Assembly (NCBI GenBank): GCA_934202735.1
Contig: CAKPYH010000001.1
Location: 1 to 64,000 of the forward strand
Direction: 5' to 3'
Length of the DNA: 64,000 bases
Source: an uncultured Alphaproteobacteria bacterium
Lineage (GTDB): Bacteria > Pseudomonadota > Alphaproteobacteria > CAAHEQ01 > UBA3637
Of this stretch, positions 43,303-52,999 are shown piece by piece; the stretch's first letter is position 1, and every line of letters starts with the position of its first letter. The notes beneath the pieces were generated by a model. It worked only from the letters and a program-made list of their open reading frames with translations. It had not been told where the DNA came from and did not search any database. Made by a program: the position numbers and the translations under genes.

Positions 43303-44210
43303 GGAACCTTTTGTTGTGATCTTGTGAACTTAACTTCACTTAGAAAATCAGCAGGTTTGCCATGTTCTATGTGCATAATACAGATTCTATCATTATCAAC
43401 TATGCTTTTATCAAACAGGTTGTAATGCTTTTCGGGAACTTTATCCGTATCATCAAAATCCATAGATGCCAAAGATCCACAAATATAATCGGGAATTCTT
43501 ATCAATTCATCGAATAGTTCTTGATCATATTGCTTACTCTCTATGAAACCATATACTTCATGATCAGGAACTCGTCTGTTTAGTAGGTTAGCATACCCTA
43601 AACGAATAAATTGATGCACTATGCCATCCTGAAAATCAGTTATTTTATCTCGATCCGAAATCCATACAATATGCCTTGTATTTGTTTTTATTAAAAGAAA
43701 TTCTATAATTGCCGACATAATATGAACAGTAACACCTATATCGGACAATATCTTTACATCAATTTCCTTTCGGTTCAGATAATTTCTGAAGCTTTTCATC
43801 TTATGAATAAACTCTTCCTTTTTCTTTTCGGGCCAACGTTCCATGCGCTCAATAGCATTATCCAAAAGTCGTTTATTTTCCTCTAGTTTGAAAATGCTAT
43901 TTTTATCTTTAATAAGAAACGCCATCGAGAAAAAGTATGGGGATTCTTTGATGTAGTTAAGAGCCGTTTCTGAAATATTTTTAAACTTTTTTATGTCTTG
44001 TGGCAAATAATGTTTTATATCCTCTTTCATATAAGGAGAAATAAATGGAAAAATAGTAAATGTCATGACGTCATTGGTTTTAGTTTTATCATCAAGACAA
44101 TAGTCGCTGGTAATGTACCAGGAATCGACTTGTTTAAACTTACGATAATATTTCTTCCATTTTTTGACAAAACTAGGAAATCGACTAGATAAAAATGTTT
44201 TTGTATTCAT
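43299..44210 (-). CDS. Unknown protein at the end of the hsd operon (possible DUF3800-like fold)
   Basis: 303 residues, soluble, Lys-rich. Acidic clusters in otherwise strand-like contexts (WYITSDYCLDDKT, VWISDRDKITDFQDG, IRIPDYICGSLASMDFDD) recall the RNase H-like DUF3800 proteins found with defence systems, but the match is weak. It begins 7 bp after the protein tyrosine phosphatase gene, so it belongs to the hsdM-X-hsdS-hsdR-PTP transcript. Confidence 0.5.
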   Translation of the reverse strand: MNTKTFLSSRFPSFVKKWKKYYRKFKQVDSWYITSDYCLDDKTKTNDVMTFTIFPFISPYMKEDIKHYLPQDIKKFKNISETALNYIKESPYFFSMAFLIKDKNSIFKLEENKRLLDNAIERMERWPEKKKEEFIHKMKSFRNYLNRKEIDVKILSDIGVTVHIMSAIIEFLLIKTNTRHIVWISDRDKITDFQDGIVHQFIRLGYANLLNRRVPDHEVYGFIESKQYDQELFDELIRIPDYICGSLASMDFDDTDKVPEKHYNLFDKSIVDNDRICIMHIEHGKPADFLSEVKFTRSQQKVP

Positions 44211-44217
44211 GGTATTC

Positions 44218-44685
44218 CTAAATTTCCTTCTCTTTTAAATACTCCAAAAACGCCTGACAACCTTCATAGATGTCCCAATAGGCTTCGTCAAAGTTGCCGG
44301 TGTACCAAGGGTCTTTAACCGATCGCGGATTGTCGGTAAAGTCCAACAGGCGATGCACTTTATGCTCTTTATCCCCGCCAACGATATCCAAAATATCCCG
44401 CACGTTGTTATCATCCATTGCTAAAATATAATCAAATTTTGCATAATCAGATTTGCGAATTTGACGTGAATAATGCTTGGCAAATGGAACTTTCATTAGT
44501 TTCAGCATATCCGCCGCCCGATAATCCAGCACCTCATGAACCATTTCGTTATAACCTTCTGTGGCGGCAGAGGCAATTTCAAACTGATCCGCCAAACCTT
44601 TTTCAGCGACCATTTGCTTCATCACAAATTCCGCCATCGGCGACCGACAAATATTCCCCAAGCAAACAAACAGAACTTTAATCAT
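44218..44685 (-). CDS. Low-molecular-weight protein tyrosine phosphatase
   Basis: 155 residues, the family length. The P-loop CLGNICRSP (Cys and Arg catalytic, residues 8-14) and the general acid loop DPWYTG (about residue 125) are intact. It dephosphorylates phosphotyrosine or related substrates. It overlaps hsdR by 4 bp (ATGA), an unexpected position inside a restriction-modification operon. Confidence 0.93.
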   Translation of the reverse strand: MIKVLFVCLGNICRSPMAEFVMKQMVAEKGLADQFEIASAATEGYNEMVHEVLDYRAADMLKLMKVPFAKHYSRQIRKSDYAKFDYILAMDDNNVRDILDIVGGDKEHKVHRLLDFTDNPRSVKDPWYTGNFDEAYWDIYEGCQAFLEYLKEKEI

Positions 44686-47600
44686 GAAACTTCCATAACA
44701 TTATCTGTCCAGAGTTCACATTGGGTCATCACTGTCTCAACAGCACTTTCGACTCCTTCTGGTGGATATTTGTGCTTTCTAAGTAATTTTTTAATCATCA
44801 TACGCATCTTAGCCCGGGCCGGTTCACGTTTTTGCCAATCTATTGTTTTGTTTTTGCGTAGTGCTTCAGTCAGCTCTTTTGTAATTGCTATCAATTCATC
44901 GTTTTCGTAAAAATCTTTAACTGCTTGTGGTTTCGTTAAAGCATCGTAAAAGGCTACTTCTTCTGTGGTTAATCCCAAATCTGCCCCTTCTTTTTGAGCT
45001 GCGACAATCTGTTTTGCCAGATTCAAAAGTTCCTCTATTACTTGCTCATTAGTCAACATTCCGTTTAAATAACGATTCATGACTACTTGAATTATTTCAC
45101 TAAACTTTTCAGAACGAACCACATTTGTCCGGCGATAGATAGAAATTTGCTCTGCAATTAATTTTTTCAACAACTCAACAGCTAAATTCTTCTGTTTCAT
45201 TTTTGAAATTTCTTCCAGAAACTTCGGGTCAAATAGGGAAAATTCTTCCTTTACATCCGAGAATAAATTGATCACTCCTTCACTTTTAATACTCTGTTTT
45301 AAAAGTTCATTAATACGATCATTCATTTCTTTTAAAGATATTTTTTCACCACTTCCGGCATTCGTTAAACGTAAGATTAAAACGCGTACAGCCTCTATAA
45401 AGGCAGCCTCCATACGCCATTCTTCTTTCACTAAAGAAGAACAGAGAGACAGCGCTTGGCGCAACATTAATGCCTGTTTAATGAATTGGTCTTTTTCTTT
45501 CTCTTTAGCAATAATAAAGTTCACTGAACCACTGATAAGTTCGGCACGCTTTAAATTACTTCCGGTCATAAATTGACCATAGTCAAACCCATGTAATAAA
45601 TCACGACAAACCTGTAATTTTTCCTCAAATTGTTTTAGAGCAGTTTTAGCAATATCCATATCTCCATAGTTCTTTTTATCGCGAACTGTGTAATCATTCA
45701 TCGCCTGTTTCAGAGCATTTGCGATTCCAACATAATCTACAACGAGACCACCTTCTTTATCTTCAAACACACGATTAACACGAGCGATTGCTTGCATCAA
45801 ATTATGCCCAATCATGGGTTTATAGACATACATAGTGGCCAACGAAGGCACATCAAATCCGGTCAACCACATATCTACAACGATAGCAATTTTCAAAGGA
45901 TCTTTATTATCTTTAAATTTACGAGCTAACGCTTCTTTATGAGATTTGTTTCCAATAATTTTCCGCCAGTTTTCTGGGTCATCATTACTAGAAGTCATCA
46001 CAACCCCCACTTTTTCTTTCCAATTGGGGCGCAATTTTAAAATCTCTTCATAAATTTTTAAAGCAATCGGACGTGAATAAGCAACAATCATCGCCTTTCC
46101 AGTAAGCAAGTTTTCCCGATAATTTTCATAGTGGTCTATGATATCGTTTACCAGGGAATGAATAGTGTTATCATTCCCCAGAATTGCTTCCATTTGTCCC
46201 AATTTCTTTTTACTGGCCTCAATAACCTCAGGATCTGCGTTTTTAGCCATTAAATCATATTCATCATCTATTTTCTTGAGCGTTTCCTTATCCAGATTTA
46301 ACTTAACAACACGACTTTCATAGTAGACAGGACGAGTAGCCCCATCTTCCACAGCCTGAGTCATATCATAGATATCAATATAATTTCCAAAGACCTCTTG
46401 TGTATTCCTGTCTTTTTTAGAAATAGGTGTTCCCGTAAAGCCAATATAGGTTGCATTTGGCAAGCTGTTGCGGATGATACGAGCAGTTCCTGTCTTAATT
46501 TTCCCGTCCTTGGTTATTTTCTCCGACAAACCATATTGTCCCCGGTGCGCCTCATCCGCCATCACAATAATGTTCCGGCGAGTGGAGAGTGGCTCCTCGG
46601 ATTCCTCAAACTTCTGCATCGTGGTAAAGAAGATTCCGTTGGATTTGATACCGTTTAATAACTTTTTCAAATGTTCCCGACCGGTTGCTTGAACGGGGTC
46701 TTGTCTTAAAAAGTCCTTACATTTGGCAAATTGCGTATAAAGTTGATCATCCAAATCATTACGGTCCGTTAACACAACGATAGTCGGACTATTTAAAGCT
46801 CTTTGTAATAAATGGGCATAAAACACCATAGATAAAGATTTACCGGACCCTTGCGTATGCCAAAAGACACCGCCCTTACCATCTGTTTCGGTTGCTTTTT
46901 GGGTTGAAGCAATCGCCTTCTTAACGGCAAAATATTGATGATAACCGGCTAAAATCTTTTTGCTTCCTTTGTTTTCATTGGAAAAGCAGATAAAGTTCTT
47001 TAAAATATCCAACAACCGTTCTTTGGGGAAAATTCCTTGAAAGAATGTATCAAACTGAGCATGTTTTGTATTTTCGTATTTCCCATCTACTGTCTTCCAT
47101 TCCATAAAGCGTGTTTCATCCGAAGTAATTGTCCCAGCTTTAGATGTCAACAAATCACTCATCACACAGATAGCATTATAGATAAACATAGATGGGATTT
47201 CATGCTTGTAGTTTTGAATTTGACGATAGGCTTCCGACACATCCGTTTCTTCTCGGGAAGGAGATTTCAATTCCATCAAAACCAGCGGCAACCCGTTCAC
47301 AAACAACAAAATGTCCGGACGTTTTTCGCTGTTTTCAATAAAAGTCCACTGATTGGCCACGATGAATGAGTTTTTATCAGGTTTATTATAATCAATCAGG
47401 TAAACAATCGTATCCCTGGGTTCTCCTTTTTCGGTGTAGTGAACTGTAATGCCGTTTTGCAAGTAATCCATAAACAGAGCATTTTTCTGCACCAGTTCTG
47501 CATTTTCAAAGTTCTTTAATTTTGTATAAGCTTCTTTAATGGCCACTTCAGGCAACTTTGGATTTAAGCGGTGTAAAGCATCAATCAATTCGTCTTCATA

Positions 47601-47732
47601 TAACGGCGAAGTAAAATCACGCGTTTCCACATCCGGCCCATAGACAGGCCGATATCCCATTTCCTCAAACAACTCAATAATCGAGTTTTCATACGCTTCT
47701 TCGTTTACAGGATTTGTAAATTCTTTATTCAT
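44682..47732 (-). CDS. hsdR: Type I restriction endonuclease subunit HsdR
   Basis: 1016 residues. The N-terminal nuclease domain has Asp-Ile-Leu-Leu-Phe-Val...Glu-Leu-Lys (about residues 135-155), as in PD-(D/E)XK. The translocase follows, with Walker A Thr-Gln-Gly-Ser-Gly-Lys-Ser (about 291), the DEAH-type box ADEAHRGQYG, and motif VI (GHNLMQAIARVNR). With HsdM and HsdS it cuts unmethylated foreign DNA after translocation. It overlaps hsdS by 4 bp. Confidence 0.95.
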   Translation of the reverse strand: MNKEFTNPVNEEAYENSIIELFEEMGYRPVYGPDVETRDFTSPLYEDELIDALHRLNPKLPEVAIKEAYTKLKNFENAELVQKNALFMDYLQNGITVHYTEKGEPRDTIVYLIDYNKPDKNSFIVANQWTFIENSEKRPDILLFVNGLPLVLMELKSPSREETDVSEAYRQIQNYKHEIPSMFIYNAICVMSDLLTSKAGTITSDETRFMEWKTVDGKYENTKHAQFDTFFQGIFPKERLLDILKNFICFSNENKGSKKILAGYHQYFAVKKAIASTQKATETDGKGGVFWHTQGSGKSLSMVFYAHLLQRALNSPTIVVLTDRNDLDDQLYTQFAKCKDFLRQDPVQATGREHLKKLLNGIKSNGIFFTTMQKFEESEEPLSTRRNIIVMADEAHRGQYGLSEKITKDGKIKTGTARIIRNSLPNATYIGFTGTPISKKDRNTQEVFGNYIDIYDMTQAVEDGATRPVYYESRVVKLNLDKETLKKIDDEYDLMAKNADPEVIEASKKKLGQMEAILGNDNTIHSLVNDIIDHYENYRENLLTGKAMIVAYSRPIALKIYEEILKLRPNWKEKVGVVMTSSNDDPENWRKIIGNKSHKEALARKFKDNKDPLKIAIVVDMWLTGFDVPSLATMYVYKPMIGHNLMQAIARVNRVFEDKEGGLVVDYVGIANALKQAMNDYTVRDKKNYGDMDIAKTALKQFEEKLQVCRDLLHGFDYGQFMTGSNLKRAELISGSVNFIIAKEKEKDQFIKQALMLRQALSLCSSLVKEEWRMEAAFIEAVRVLILRLTNAGSGEKISLKEMNDRINELLKQSIKSEGVINLFSDVKEEFSLFDPKFLEEISKMKQKNLAVELLKKLIAEQISIYRRTNVVRSEKFSEIIQVVMNRYLNGMLTNEQVIEELLNLAKQIVAAQKEGADLGLTTEEVAFYDALTKPQAVKDFYENDELIAITKELTEALRKNKTIDWQKREPARAKMRMMIKKLLRKHKYPPEGVESAVETVMTQCELWTDNVMEVS

Positions 47733-48928
47733 TGTTGGACCTCGTTAAATGATAATTTATCGGCGGAAGGAAGTTCCGAAATATCCACCTTATCTACATC
47801 AATTTCGCCGGACATGAGTTTGGGTAATAAAGTGTCTCGAAGTTCTGTTAAATTCTGGTTTTGTATTGTATTAAATATCAATTCATCATAAAACGTCTTC
47901 AATGTTTGAGAAAGTTCTGTTGCCTTTTCTCTATCAAATGATATCTCTAATTTTAAAGTTTCAACAGGACTTAAATTTTGTTGAGCTGTTCCTTTTGAAA
48001 TATTTTCCATTTCCGTTTTCATTGCTGGTAGACGCATGTAAAAATAAACAAAAGGCAATAGAGAATCTTTTGAATTAATTTTCGCGACACGTTGATTAAG
48101 AAGAAGGTTCTCTTCCGTTACAATACCAACTCTACCAACATTTCCTGTTAAGGACAGAAGGACATCACCTATACACAAGCAACAATCTTTCGACAATTTT
48201 TCAGGCAATTCATCTAAACAAGATGCACCTTGGCTATCAACGCTACCATCCTGTACATTTTTAATAGTTATAATCTTATATGTTCCAGATGGTAAATAAT
48301 CGCTACTCTTAAATGCAAATCCATTTGTAAATGTTATCAAATTGCCCAAAGGCATTTTTTCTTCAGTATGTTGGATGTAATCTAAAATGAGGGCTTGGGC
48401 TTGGAGTTCGAGGTTTTGATTGATTTTGTTGTTCAGCTCTATCTTATCATCCAGCACCCCCAACACCCCCGCAATTTTCCTCTGCACCCCCAATGACGGT
48501 AAAGAAATAGACATGTTTTTCATTACGTTAAATGTAATAGAGGGCATAGTTGAAGATGGTTGAACAGTCAATAAATAGTTCTGAATTGAAGGAATAAGAA
48601 AATAATAGAAGAGATATTTAGGATAAATTTCATCTAAATTGTTTGGAATAATTCGAAATAAATTATTTGCAATTGCTCCATTCATACCCAAAACTGGCAA
48701 ACCAGGTGAACCATATCTAACCATCGCTAAATCATTCTCTGATATGATATAGCGTTCTCCCGGATTGGATATATATCTTTTGGGTTCGTTTGGATTTGTA
48801 AGATCAACAATTCTAATAAATCGAACACTATTCTCAAATGGAATAAGAGACTGTTTTTCAATAGGAACCTGTATTCCTTGTGAAAATTTTGCAACATCCC
48901 CTAATTTAACCTCTCGCCAATCAGTCAT
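47729..48928 (-). CDS. hsdS: Type I restriction specificity subunit HsdS
   Basis: 399 residues with two target-recognition domains (about 1-145 and 190-340). Each is followed by a conserved helix (LPSLGVQRKIAGVLGVLDDKIELN; SQTLKTFYDELIFNTIQNQNLTELRDTLLPKLMSGEI). These set the DNA sequence recognised by the methylase and nuclease. It overlaps the upstream membrane-protein gene by 8 bp. The recognition site cannot be predicted by eye. Confidence 0.93.
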   Translation of the reverse strand: MTDWREVKLGDVAKFSQGIQVPIEKQSLIPFENSVRFIRIVDLTNPNEPKRYISNPGERYIISENDLAMVRYGSPGLPVLGMNGAIANNLFRIIPNNLDEIYPKYLFYYFLIPSIQNYLLTVQPSSTMPSITFNVMKNMSISLPSLGVQRKIAGVLGVLDDKIELNNKINQNLELQAQALILDYIQHTEEKMPLGNLITFTNGFAFKSSDYLPSGTYKIITIKNVQDGSVDSQGASCLDELPEKLSKDCCLCIGDVLLSLTGNVGRVGIVTEENLLLNQRVAKINSKDSLLPFVYFYMRLPAMKTEMENISKGTAQQNLSPVETLKLEISFDREKATELSQTLKTFYDELIFNTIQNQNLTELRDTLLPKLMSGEIDVDKVDISELPSADKLSFNEVQQ

Positions 48929-49733
48929 GCTTTTGCTCCTGTTTTTTACGTCTTCTTTGGCGTCTTTTTAATTTAGTAAAAAACCAATACATAATTGCAA
49001 GATTTTTGAAGGTGTATTGATATTTAGACGCAATAAATATTTCTGGTGCAGTAATATCTGGCAAATAATCCCATATTTCGGTCATACAAGGTTTAGCAGA
49101 AATTTTTAAAATTCTTTTTTTAGGAAATTGTGTAGTACCATAATCGTATAATATCAAGATAATTGGAATAATACAGTAGAGTATATCATTAAATGTCTTT
49201 GCTTCTTTTTCAACACAAGTAATATACAGTTCTTTAGAAAAGGCAGTTCCTTTATAATTATGATATTTTTCCAACCATGATAATTTATTTTTTAATGTAT
49301 TTAATTCATAACACACTTCAGGCAAATCAGCAATTAAGAAATCTTTAATATCAGAAATTAACTGTATATTACAATTTTTTCGAATTGCATAGTGAACTTT
49401 CTTCGCTTTATATTGCATCCAATCAAGTTGATATTCTTCTTCAAAATATTTTCTATTTTCAATTTGATCTTCAACACATTGCAATAAATTTGATATTAGT
49501 AAATTAATCCCCTTTATCTTCTTGTTATCTTGCTCCAATTTTTTTTCACGTTTATCATCATTTTTCTTTTTTATATATAAATACCAAGTCGCAAAAGCAC
49601 TAATATAGGCAGGAAGAATAGCCACAATTATAGATGTCGTTAAATTAGGTTTAACGGCTTTTAGCAATTGCAAAAATTGATCTGTGTTTAATTTTATTCC
49701 ATCACAACCGGTAGATAAAATGCTTTCAAACAC
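48921..49733 (-). CDS. Unknown membrane/coiled-coil protein inside the hsd operon
   Basis: 270 residues. One clear membrane helix (TTSIIVAILPAYISAFATWYLYI, about 32-54) is followed by a Lys/Asp/Glu-rich coiled-coil segment (about 56-75), a mostly helical domain, and a second hydrophobic stretch (DILYCIIPIILILYDY, about 180-196). The tail is very basic. It sits between hsdM (3 bp) and hsdS (8-bp overlap). Several known defence proteins share this TM-plus-cytoplasmic layout, but no family is recognised. Confidence 0.6.
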   Translation of the reverse strand: MFESILSTGCDGIKLNTDQFLQLLKAVKPNLTTSIIVAILPAYISAFATWYLYIKKKNDDKREKKLEQDNKKIKGINLLISNLLQCVEDQIENRKYFEEEYQLDWMQYKAKKVHYAIRKNCNIQLISDIKDFLIADLPEVCYELNTLKNKLSWLEKYHNYKGTAFSKELYITCVEKEAKTFNDILYCIIPIILILYDYGTTQFPKKRILKISAKPCMTEIWDYLPDITAPEIFIASKYQYTFKNLAIMYWFFTKLKRRQRRRKKQEQKHD

Positions 49734-49736
49734 TTT

Positions 49737-51245
49737 CTATACCTCCCAACCGATTTGTTTCAGTTTGGTTTTGATTTCTTCTTGAAGCGTAGAGGATTGT
49801 TTGAACATATCGGACAACTCGGCAGTCAGACGTTTCATTTTATCTTCAAACGGTTCGCCATCATCGGCTTGTTCCTCTATCCCCACATAGCGACCTGGTG
49901 TCAGGATGTAATCTTGCTTGGCAATATCCTCAGTGGTTGCCACCGCACAAAACCCTTTCACATTTTCCAATGTGCCATTTTGGAATGCGGTAAATGTATC
50001 AGCCAATTTCTTGATGTCTTCATCCGTAAAATCGCGGTGTTTGCGGTCAACCATATATCCCATTTTCCGTGCATCAATAAAGACCGTTTTACCTTTTTGT
50101 TGCTTGTTTTTACTGATAAACCATAATGTTACCGGAATCGTAACACTATAAAATAATTGTGTTGGAAGCGCGATGATACCTTCTATCAAATCGGCCTCAA
50201 TAATATTTTTACGAATTTCACCTTCGCCACTTGTTTGTGATGAAAGTGCCCCATTTGCAAGTACTAAACCGATTTTTCCATTAGGTGCCAAGTGATAAAT
50301 CATATGTTGTATCCACGCATAGTTTGCGTTTCCTGCCGGTGGAATACCATATTTCCAACGCACATCGTCTTGTAACTTATCTTGTCCCCAATTGGATAGG
50401 TTAAACGGAGGGTTTGCCATAATAAAATCAAACTTTTCATGCGGATGTTGGTCATTAAAAAATGTATCCGCCTGATAAGGCCCAAAATCAGCATCAATGC
50501 CACGAATAGCCATGTTCATTTTGGCCATTTTCCAGGTATCAGCGTTGGATTCTTGCCCATAAACCGAGATATGGTCGCGTTTTCCACCATGTGCCTGTAA
50601 AAATTTAACCGACTGAACAAACATACCCCCGGAACCACAGCAAGGATCATAAACGCGGCAGTTATCAAAAGGTTTCAAAATCTCAACAATGGTTTTAACA
50701 ATGCTGGATGGCGTATAAAATTCACCACCTTTTGTTCCTTCATAGGCGGCAAACTGAGCGATACAGTATTCATAAGTCCTGCCCAACAGGTCTTTATCCA
50801 TATCTGTTCCGGACATATCTATATTGTTGGTAAACAGGTCCACAACATTACCCAGGATACGTTTATCAAGATCTTGGTTGGCATAATTTTTAGGTAATAC
50901 ATTCTTAAGTGATTTATTTTCTGCTTCAATCGCCCGCATAGCTTCATCTATAATAATGCCGATTTCCGGAGTATGGGCGGCTTCCGCAATTTTACTCCAA
51001 CGTGCGGCTTCCGGAACATAAAATATACCTTCCTCAATATAAGCGTCCTTGTCATTTTCAAAGCCATCACCTTCTGCGACCAATTGGTGATAACGTTTCT
51101 CAAACGCGAAAGAGATATAGCGCAAAAAAATGAGGCCCACAATGACTTTACGGTAATCTGCCGCCGGAATGTGTCCCCATAGTTCGCATGCAGCATTCCA
51201 GATTTGCTTTTCAAAACCTATATTTGCGTTGTTTTTTCCTGCCAT
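49737..51245 (-). CDS. hsdM: Type I DNA methyltransferase subunit HsdM
   Basis: 502 residues. An N-terminal helical domain starts MAGKNNANIGFEKQIWNAA; the SAM-binding motif DPCCGSGGMFVQSV (about 222) and the catalytic Asn-Pro-Pro-Phe (about 300) mark an N6-adenine methylase. The ATG at 51245 has GAGG upstream and fits HsdM start sequences; the open frame extends to 51311 without a good site. First gene of the operon. Confidence 0.95.
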   Translation of the reverse strand: MAGKNNANIGFEKQIWNAACELWGHIPAADYRKVIVGLIFLRYISFAFEKRYHQLVAEGDGFENDKDAYIEEGIFYVPEAARWSKIAEAAHTPEIGIIIDEAMRAIEAENKSLKNVLPKNYANQDLDKRILGNVVDLFTNNIDMSGTDMDKDLLGRTYEYCIAQFAAYEGTKGGEFYTPSSIVKTIVEILKPFDNCRVYDPCCGSGGMFVQSVKFLQAHGGKRDHISVYGQESNADTWKMAKMNMAIRGIDADFGPYQADTFFNDQHPHEKFDFIMANPPFNLSNWGQDKLQDDVRWKYGIPPAGNANYAWIQHMIYHLAPNGKIGLVLANGALSSQTSGEGEIRKNIIEADLIEGIIALPTQLFYSVTIPVTLWFISKNKQQKGKTVFIDARKMGYMVDRKHRDFTDEDIKKLADTFTAFQNGTLENVKGFCAVATTEDIAKQDYILTPGRYVGIEEQADDGEPFEDKMKRLTAELSDMFKQSSTLQEEIKTKLKQIGWEV

Positions 51246-51350
51246 TTTGGACCTCTTTTTGTTTAGAATCATAATATCGTAAATTTTAGCCGATTTCTTC
51301 TGAAAAGGCAATCAGAAATACAGGGTCTTATAAATTTAATTTAGAACATC

Positions 51351-51497
51351 CTATTCCACCTCAAACCATTCCATACAGGTAGCCAATAAGCGGTTGTAAT
51401 TGCCGGAGGTGGCCTCGGTGTAAAAAGCAACGCGTTCTTCTTGGCTCAGGCCGGCTCGGCGCATGGCAGGACATCCGACCGCCCAAAAGTGCCCCAT
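51351..51497 (-). pseudogene. Small remnant ORF (48 codons) next to the direct repeat
   Basis: The frame MGHFWAVGCPAMRRAGLSQE... ends at TAG 51351-51353. Its GC content and codon use resemble the core genes more than the island. The first 12 codons lie inside the 175-bp repeat and recur at 53423 as GHFWAVGCPAM. It could be the C-terminal end of a lost gene, or a real short protein. Confidence 0.35.
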
Positions 51498-51638
51498 GAC
51501 CACCCGAGCTTAAAATAAAACTTTACAAGTATTTGATATTTATATGATTTTACATGAATACTGACCACCCGGATTTTTTCTGTTTTACTAAAAAAACACT
51601 GCGGCTTGCGTCCCCGCATACGATCCGAGACAAGGAAG
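51462..51638. repeat. 175-bp direct repeat, copy A
   Basis: Nearly identical to 53423-53598: both start CATGGCAGGACATCCGACC, contain CTTTACAAGTATTTGATATT and end near CTTGCGTCCCCGCATA...GAGACAAGG. About 1.8 kb lies between copies. Confidence 0.75.
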
Positions 51639-51728
51639 GCCTCTCTTAGAAAAGTTTATTAAACAGTTCTATAAACTCTGAATTTTTAAGAATCCTGTTT
51701 TACAAAGTGTATTCTAAAAAAATTCAAT

Positions 51729-52157
51729 TTATTTTTTACATGAAATCTGTCTAAGACTATGGGCAAAATATTGCCTTGCTTTGCTGGAATGAAATAATCC
51801 GGAAGCGGGATTTATATCTATGACATAATCATAATGTTCTGAATATTGCAAAATTCTTGGAACTTTTATGTGTTTTTTTGCAATAAAAGTTGGATATCAT
51901 TTTTTCTATAATTTTTTAAATAGAATTTTGAATTTAAAATAATACACTGCTGCGGCAACATATCGTTAATAATCTCATTTATGGATGAGTGATTGCATAA
52001 AAAATAAATAATATCATTGTTGGTAATGCCAAATCTTATCTGTTTTGATATCTTCAATATATAGTATATTGGTATCTAAAGCCAGATCCTTGCATATTTT
52101 TATAGCACTTTCAAAAAAGTCAGCGTTTCTAGATAAAAAAATCTTTAGTGTCTTCAT
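51729..52157 (-). pseudogene. Gene broken by two frameshifts, downstream of the Nudix gene
   Basis: The start is MKTLKIFLSRNADFFESAIK (ATG 52155-52157, overlapping the Nudix 3' end). Restoring two one-base losses gives one protein of about 142 codons, ending HSLRQISCKK at 51729. One loss is near 52040; the other is in an A run near 51870, which reads seven A where eight would keep the frame. No family recognised. It was probably the third gene of a methyltransferase-Nudix-X operon. Confidence 0.5.
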
Positions 52158-52569
52158 ACAATGCCTTTTTAACTAATGGCTTAATATCATTCCAGAATTG
52201 AATTAAATTTGGATATGACAGAGTTTTATCAACCTTATCATAAGGAACCCAAATAATTTCATGCACAAGATTTGGATTAAAACTTGTTGTGGAAGAACCT
52301 ATATCTTGTGCTAAAAAATAAAAAGCTTCTGTTTCATCACCTTTTGAATCTATATACCTTAAAACCGGAAGAGATTGTGATGGAATAATGGTACACATTC
52401 TCCCTGTTTCTTCTTCTGTCTCTCTTATAGCACATTCTTCTAAAGTTTCTCCCTCTTCTAAATGACCTTTTGAAAAAGAATAATCTTTTTGTTTTTGTCT
52501 ATAGATTAACCCAATCATTTTTGTTTTTTTATTTATTAAAATACAGCCGGCTTTTTTAACAATCGTCAT
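52129..52569 (-). CDS. Nudix-family hydrolase
   Basis: 146 residues. The Nudix box GHLEEGETLEECAIRETEEETG matches Gly-x5-Glu-x7-Arg-Glu-x2-Glu-Glu-x-Gly exactly. It hydrolyses a nucleoside diphosphate-linked compound; substrate unknown (MutT-like or Ap4A-like). Start at 52569, 1 bp from the methyltransferase fragment. Confidence 0.88.
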   Translation of the reverse strand: MTIVKKAGCILINKKTKMIGLIYRQKQKDYSFSKGHLEEGETLEECAIRETEEETGRMCTIIPSQSLPVLRYIDSKGDETEAFYFLAQDIGSSTTSFNPNLVHEIIWVPYDKVDKTLSYPNLIQFWNDIKPLVKKALYEDTKDFFI

Positions 52570-52570
52570 T

Positions 52571-52870
52571 TTAAATCTCTCTTTGTTTTTGTTGATCTAA
52601 TGGTTTTAACGGTATCTGATGGAAAATGCATCGTTTCTGAGCAATTAGCTCGATCAATTTTTTCTCCAAAACATTGACGAGTTGACTCTGTCCACAACCA
52701 TAATCTAAAATTTCAGAACAACCCATTTGTCGTATTAACGGTGCTATTATAGGAAACAACGATAAAGAAGTCTTCCCATATCCCGGCTTGTTCTTATAAA
52801 GCAACCTATATTGTTCTATATAACTCAAATCCATAAATTGAATTTTATCAAAAATAAATTTTAAAATCAA
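52571..52870 (-). pseudogene. Truncated SAM-dependent methyltransferase
   Basis: 99 residues. The SAM-binding motif I ILDYGCGQSQLVN is intact, but the sequence then jumps to FHQIPLKPLDQQ. This suggests an internal deletion that removed the rest of the Rossmann fold. The length is less than half of a normal enzyme. Confidence 0.55.
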
Positions 52871-52999
52871 GCTGTATTTTGTTAGAAAAACTCTTAATGC
52901 TTAAAATTTTTTGGGACTATTTTAAAAATCACCCGCAATTTCCGACCAGTAATACCACGGTCAGCAACAGAAGAATGACACTGAAATACTCCGCTTTCA

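Noticed and set aside
44266..51311. CRISPR array or CRISPR-associated genes in the defence island
   Set aside because: No regularly spaced short direct repeats with spacers were seen anywhere in the window, and no Cas motifs.
51866..52057. The 63-codon minus-strand frame as an independent small gene
   Set aside because: It makes sense only as the middle piece of the frameshifted gene at 51729-52157.
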